34,017 nt of DNA from Nitrososphaerota archaeon (lineage in GTDB: Archaea; Thermoproteota; Nitrososphaeria; Nitrososphaerales; CADDZS01): assembly GCA_027886795.1 (NCBI GenBank), contig JAPCJU010000002.1:1-34017 (forward strand), read 5' to 3'. The position numbers and the translations under genes are program-made. The stretch's first letter is position 1. Every line of letters starts with the position of its first letter. Shown here one piece after another: positions 29,579-34,017 of the stretch. The notes under the pieces were generated by a model. The model worked only from the letters and a program-made list of their open reading frames with translations, searched no databases and had not been told where the DNA came from.

Positions 29579-29842
29579 TTACCCACCTCCGCCTTCTTTC
29601 TTTGTGAGTGCTAGGGTATCGTGGTTCTTTACGCCATTGTCTCTAAGCGAGATCGACGGATTGAGAGTATTTCCTCGGTCGCTGAGTTGGTATTGATTCC
29701 AGTCCTGTTTTTGTCCTGCGGGGAGAAGAGATTTGATGACTTCTTCCACCTTTTCGCCGGCAGGATAGTCTTTTTTCTCCGGCACGCCGTTTACAATGAT
29801 CGTGAGAGCCAGAATCTCTTCACTTGAGCTTACACTTTCCAA
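29579..29842 (-). CDS. Ubiquitin-like protein with mature C-terminal GGGG
   Basis: 87 aa: ILALTIIVNGVPEKKDYPAGEKVEEVIKSLL...QLSDRGNTLNPSISLRDNGVKNHDTLALTKKEGGGG*. Beta-grasp-like order; ends exactly at Gly. Confidence 0.82.
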   Translation of the reverse strand: MESVSSSEEILALTIIVNGVPEKKDYPAGEKVEEVIKSLLPAGQKQDWNQYQLSDRGNTLNPSISLRDNGVKNHDTLALTKKEGGGG

Positions 29843-29856
29843 GAATTTTCACCCCC

Positions 29857-30369
29857 TCATTGTACAACTATCTGTAAAGTCGTACTTGTCACAATGCCGC
29901 CATTCAAGAGAATTGCGACGATCACATTATACTTCCCGTTCGGAGCATCAGACGTTGAAACGTTGAAGTTAAGCTGAGCGCTGGTTCCTTGGTACGCGAG
30001 TGAGGGCACATTTTGAGGGTTGGGTGTTATCACGATGTTAGGCGTAGACGGGGAAACGATGGCCTGCGCGATAAGACCCGAATAAATGACGCTCTGATTC
30101 GTTGAAAAATTTTGAACATTGAAACTGAATCCAGCAGAACCGGTACTCCCAACGCTGATGGAGGTACCAATTAGACCTATGAATTCCCAAGACTTGTTAG
30201 TGATCGACATACACGCAGAGCCAGACGAGGGGCACGAAACATTGTCCGTCGCAATATATATTCCAAAAACCGTGACTAGAATAAGCACAATCGATACGAC
30301 TGCCCAGACCGCCCTAGATCGGGACGGATTTGATTGACGTTGACTAGTTGTTGCATAGTATGAGGTCAA
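29857..30369 (-). CDS. Single-pass membrane-anchored extracytoplasmic protein
   Basis: N-terminal TM (AVWAVVSIVLILVTVFGIYIA) then a beta-rich extracytoplasmic region; 14 nt upstream of the Ubl gene, same strand. Confidence 0.7.
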   Translation of the reverse strand: MTSYYATTSQRQSNPSRSRAVWAVVSIVLILVTVFGIYIATDNVSCPSSGSACMSITNKSWEFIGLIGTSISVGSTGSAGFSFNVQNFSTNQSVIYSGLIAQAIVSPSTPNIVITPNPQNVPSLAYQGTSAQLNFNVSTSDAPNGKYNVIVAILLNGGIVTSTTLQIVVQ

Positions 30370-30425
30370 AGAAATCTAAAACATCGAGAATGATAAAGAA
30401 AGCGAAGATATAAATTCCTTCTAAT

Positions 30426-30457
30426 GGTAGCATTGACTTGTAGCCAATTGTGCTACC
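30426..30457. promoter_or_regulatory. Candidate operator: inverted repeat GGTAGCA-N18-TGCTACC
   Basis: In the divergent intergenic region between the Ubl operon and the TrmB-like gene, next to a TATA-like GATATAAAT at 30407-30415. Confidence 0.5.
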
Positions 30458-30476
30458 GGGATGGAACATCTATTAA

Positions 30477-31220
30477 GTGCCCCTTAGAAGTGTACTCATT
30501 CGGCTTGGTTGGAGTGATTCTGAAGTCAAGGTATTCACAGCCCTTTTAGAAAATGGACCTATGCAGGGTAAGGATCTTGCTTTGAAGGCTGATGTTCCAA
30601 AACCGCATGTCTATGGAGTCTTAGCACAACTCAAAACGAGAGGTGCAATAAAGGAGACAGGCAAACGACCTTTGATCTTCGCGGCTCAAAATCCTCGTGT
30701 TGTAATAAATTCTGGCGTTGACCAAGTAAAAGCCGATGCTGATGAAATATTGTTGGCAGCCGAGACGGCTTGGGAGACTGCCATGGAGAAAAAGATGCCT
30801 AATCTCGATATTGCTTGGACCCTGCATGGTCTCTCGGGATTCGTCACTGAATTTACTAGAATTTCAGAAGGTGCCAAGAAGTCGATATACATCGTCGACC
30901 GGGACTTGCAATGGTTGGGGCGACGACACAAGGAGACATTAATTCGATTGAAGAAATCAGGGGAAGTGAAAATTTTGAGTTCACATGATTATGAATCGGC
31001 CCTTAGTCAATTGCACGAAGAGAAGGTTGAAATAAAAGTCTCCAATGCTTTGAAGTGCGCTTTCTGCATTGTTGACGATCGGAGTTTGCTGATTCGTTTG
31101 GGCTCCTCCGACATCGCGGTCTACTTCCAAGATGAGTTTGTTGCGGATGCTCTGAAAGCTTCATTCAGTCGGATGTTTGAAGATGCAGAAAAGCTGCCGG
31201 TGAATGAGATTGTTAGCTAG
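30477..31220 (+). CDS. TrmB-family transcriptional regulator
   Basis: LIRLGWSDSEVKVFTALLENGPMQGKDLALKADVPKPHVYGVLAQLKTRGAIKETGKRPLIFAAQNP, TrmB wHTH plus C-terminal domain; GTG start. Confidence 0.85.
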   Translation: MPLRSVLIRLGWSDSEVKVFTALLENGPMQGKDLALKADVPKPHVYGVLAQLKTRGAIKETGKRPLIFAAQNPRVVINSGVDQVKADADEILLAAETAWETAMEKKMPNLDIAWTLHGLSGFVTEFTRISEGAKKSIYIVDRDLQWLGRRHKETLIRLKKSGEVKILSSHDYESALSQLHEEKVEIKVSNALKCAFCIVDDRSLLIRLGSSDIAVYFQDEFVADALKASFSRMFEDAEKLPVNEIVS

Positions 31221-31653
31221 ACAAGTTATCCCATTGTTCCTCTGTTATGCCCAGGATCGTACGCCTGTACAGGGCCGAACTAAGATGCAAAAAATAATTT
31301 TCTTGTTTGAGCAAAAGTCGAAAGTGTCGGGATATTACTATTATCAAGCTGCAGATTACGGCCCATTTTCTTGGCAACTTGCAAGTGACCTAGAATTTCT
31401 GAAAAGCAGGGGACTAATGATGGAACGTCTCAGACCGAGGAGGGATGGAGGTGACCGTTATGTTTTGAAAATCACTGACAAAGGATCAGATCTTGTGAAA
31501 AGGCTTGTCGCTGATTCGAGGTGGAAGAAAGTTCTTGAGGCGATTGAAAAACTAAAAATTGACTATAACGGAAAGGATCTGACAACGTTACTTCGAGAAG
31601 TATACCAAGATTATCCGGCTTATGCAGTGCGAAGCAAAGCCAATCTCTACTAA
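31204..31653 (+). CDS. YwgA/Panacea (DUF4065)-like protein
   Basis: KMQKIIFLFEQKSKVSGYYYYQAADYGPFSWQLASDLEFLKSRGLM; ATG overlaps the end of the TrmB-like gene by 17 nt. Confidence 0.6.
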   Translation: MRLLARQVIPLFLCYAQDRTPVQGRTKMQKIIFLFEQKSKVSGYYYYQAADYGPFSWQLASDLEFLKSRGLMMERLRPRRDGGDRYVLKITDKGSDLVKRLVADSRWKKVLEAIEKLKIDYNGKDLTTLLREVYQDYPAYAVRSKANLY

Positions 31654-31843
31654 GCTCCCGACGCAATATTCCAAGGCATTCTTAAGGACGGCAGAATTGT
31701 GATCGACTTATCGGAATGATTCGATCACCTTCCTATTGAAGGCAAAACTAAACCAACGCCTTCTAGCAGCTTCTTATCGAAGAGTCTGACGCGCGTCCAT
31801 TAATTACGGATTCGAGTTAATTTTTAATGTTAGGCCGGAGACC

Positions 31844-32905
31844 CTAAATGATTTTGTGCCACGAATCCCTATCTAGTTGGTCTGTGGTAAGAAAACTGAA
31901 CCCTTTTTTCTCCCAAAAGCCTTTGGAATCGTCACCAACGTCGAAAGCAACTAACTCTGATTTTCCCAATCTTTTAGCAAATCTTTCGAATTCCATCTCG
32001 AATAGAGTTCCTAAATCCTGATCGCGTACATCATTTCTAATTTCAAAGTTGCTAATTACGAGAGCTTGTCCATCTTCATTTGCCAGAGCATGGCCTATGA
32101 CATCATTTGCCCTTTCTAGGACAAAATCGGCATCTGAACAACGGGGGAATCTATAATTGGATTGATCCTTGTCTTCCGCCTTTCTGAATTTGAACTGAGA
32201 TGAACTTGGCATACCTTTTACATCTAGACTTAATTTTCCGGGGAATTTGAATAAAGAAACTAATCCAAGGATTAGGCCAAAGAATAGGCTGGACGCATGG
32301 GCTATAAAGACTGGTCTGTCGACGTGAGTTAAAGCCGCATCCAAGAATAGGAAAAGAAGAATTAATCCCGCCAGAAAAATAGTCACTGAAACGGAAATTT
32401 TTTTCCTACCAATATATGCAGGCTTGGGTGAGACGCTAGTTCCAGCGTATGAGAGCATTACTACTATCAAACTAACAGAGCTATAACCAAAGGCGATTCC
32501 AACAGAGGAACCCGCAACTGTAGACATTCCTGAAAACGTACAGTTCGAGATGCAATAATGAGCGAGGATGTCAGAGCCAATTAATGCGATAAATAGCGAA
32601 AAAGAGGCGCACGCAATCGTGCCCAAAAGGAAAAGCCTGGACAAATAGCGCCTCACCCTACTCGGATATTGGAAACAGCAAAAAGCAGCTAGTGAGCTTG
32701 CTACGACGATGTAGGGCGGATTCGTCCACCCGTCGAAGATTAGATTCCCTGTAACGGAACCTGGTAAGAAGTCGAGAGAAGCAGCCAAGTTGGCTGGAAT
32801 TATGGGGAAATAACTTAGGACCAGAAAAATAATAACGAGAGCTTCTGTGGGTAAAATATCATAAAAGAAAAATGAAATCCCAGCAAGCGACCCCCTCACC
32901 GGCAA
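31844..32905 (-). CDS. Polytopic membrane protein, rhomboid-like, with C-terminal GNAT-like domain
   Basis: Multiple TM helices with FGYSSVS and VFIAHASSLFFGLILG (Ser/His rhomboid-like). Soluble C-terminus ...DLGTLFEMEFERFAKRLGKSELVAFDVGDDSKGFWEKKGFSFL is GNAT-like. Confidence 0.55.
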   Translation of the reverse strand: MPVRGSLAGISFFFYDILPTEALVIIFLVLSYFPIIPANLAASLDFLPGSVTGNLIFDGWTNPPYIVVASSLAAFCCFQYPSRVRRYLSRLFLLGTIACASFSLFIALIGSDILAHYCISNCTFSGMSTVAGSSVGIAFGYSSVSLIVVMLSYAGTSVSPKPAYIGRKKISVSVTIFLAGLILLFLFLDAALTHVDRPVFIAHASSLFFGLILGLVSLFKFPGKLSLDVKGMPSSSQFKFRKAEDKDQSNYRFPRCSDADFVLERANDVIGHALANEDGQALVISNFEIRNDVRDQDLGTLFEMEFERFAKRLGKSELVAFDVGDDSKGFWEKKGFSFLTTDQLDRDSWHKII

Positions 32906-33095
32906 TATCGATCCGCTCCAATTTTTCTAATTTGATCCTTTTTCCCGTACGCGAAATTGTTCGCCAAACCTTCCGTACTTTATTATCAATATCATTTGAT
33001 CTGTATTGAATCGGGCTTGAGTTTGGCCAAAGGTTAGTATCAGGAACAAAGTTGAAAATACTTGAATAATTGTTTTTCAGAACCATTCGTCTAAG

Positions 33096-33701
33096 ATGCC
33101 AGATTTTACAGCGAAATCTTCTGGGAGTTCTGTGGAGAGATCGCCATCGAAAAGGCAAGACCTTGATATTCTTTGTGCATTGCTTCGCCACTTTTCTGAA
33201 GATGGTGTTGAACCTGAGTGGAATATCGGGAAGGATGCTGAAGACATTTTCCAACGAGACAATGAAGACTTCTCGCCCAAGTATGTTCCGAGGCTGGATT
33301 TCGCTGTAGGACCTTTCAACCGTGGTGTAAACCCTTTTGATCATAGAGACATCAGACGGCGGGCGAGAAATGAGACTGTAGGAAGACTTTTAGCTCTGAA
33401 CGATGCACAGCACAGAGATTTGACAGCTAACGAAAATCCGAGGTGCCTTTTAGCTGTTGAAGTAGAATCATCTACTGGTCGAAAACACAGGATGGGGAGT
33501 ATTCTCAATGCCTCCTTCATAGGATATTACGGTATTGTTGTCGCTAAGGCGAGCAAAGGAGAGTCTGAAGATAAAATCTACGAATCGCTCACAAATATTC
33601 GAACTTACATCGAAGTCATGAAGGTGTTACGAAAGACGCAATTGATCCTATCCAACGTTGTCATAGCGAAAAAATCATCACTCATCAAGGCTTTACGATG
33701 A
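33096..33701 (+). CDS. Hypothetical, possible PD-(D/E)XK-type nuclease
   Basis: PRLDFAVGPF...CLLAVEVESSTGRKHRMGSILNASFIGYYGIVVA resembles a D...ExE restriction-endonuclease core. Confidence 0.4.
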   Translation: MPDFTAKSSGSSVERSPSKRQDLDILCALLRHFSEDGVEPEWNIGKDAEDIFQRDNEDFSPKYVPRLDFAVGPFNRGVNPFDHRDIRRRARNETVGRLLALNDAQHRDLTANENPRCLLAVEVESSTGRKHRMGSILNASFIGYYGIVVAKASKGESEDKIYESLTNIRTYIEVMKVLRKTQLILSNVVIAKKSSLIKALR

Positions 33702-34017
33702 GGTACCGAATGGAAACCAAGGTTGATTCAATGTCGATCGTTCTAAATGGCCTAAAGAAACAAGATGAACCAAAAAACTAGATCTTATAATCGTTAAACT
33801 GCGAAGCTTCCTTCGACTCGGTGAAGAATCTGCTTTCCTCCTGTATGAAGTTAAGATTCCAGCTTCCTGATTGTTTGTGAGCCTAAAGTACAATTCCCAT
33901 CCCCGCATGTCGGAACAGCCGCGATTATCGCAAATGACGGGCCCACAGAGACCCGAACCCACGACCCTCAACCAAATTGGGCCCGATTATCGTCAGGAGT
34001 CGGTCAAGAATCCCACC

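Noticed and set aside
33900-34017. Complete tRNA gene on the minus strand
   Set aside because: Acceptor-like GGGCCCA/TGGGCCC arms pair but the T-stem has mismatches, the T-loop lacks the usual A58 and no D/anticodon arms fit between them. Kept only as a weak repeat observation.
1-34017. CRISPR array or rRNA
   Set aside because: No regularly spaced repeat-spacer pattern or conserved rRNA blocks seen; the only tandem repeats are the 9-bp iterons near 20.4-20.6 kb.

Overview
The 34 kb window reads as accessory DNA, probably archaeal: TATA-like boxes lie about 25-40 nt upstream of several starts, leaders look short, and there are TrmB-type and ArsR-type regulators and a Thr-rich secreted protein. 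It has the look of a defence/DNA-transaction island. From left to right: (1) a Hachiman-type pair, with a DUF1837/HamA-like nuclease cut by the window edge and a HamB-like SF2 helicase ending in a HIRAN-like domain; (2) a tyrosine recombinase, an unlisted 47-aa three-CxxC zinc protein and a DPPY-motif methyltransferase; (3) a divergent Thr-rich surface protein and an XPD/DinG-like Fe-S helicase; (4) an M48 protease with an ArsR-like regulator; (5) a DOT1-like methyltransferase next to a radical-SAM / TcmP / Gp37-Gp68 (DUF5131) cassette; (6) a membrane-anchored UvrD/HelD-like helicase with a frameshift exactly in motif VI; (7) an AAA ATPase plus small zinc-ribbon protein with two matched sets of 9-bp iterons, a class II amidotransferase and a MEDS protein; (8) a five-gene nucleotide/base-repair cluster (Grx-like+YwgA-like, deoxyribosyltransferase-like, FAD oxidoreductase, AAG glycosylase, thymidylate kinase); (9) the most striking locus, a compact ubiquitin-like conjugation/deconjugation operon (membrane protein, Ubl ending GGGG, E2-like, JAMM protease, ThiF/E1-like, small ORF), divergent from a TrmB-like regulator. 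Its Ubl and E2-like genes share one reading frame separated by a single TAA directly after GGGG; (10) a rhomboid-like/GNAT-like fusion and a putative nuclease. All assignments come from motif reading. No database search was run.
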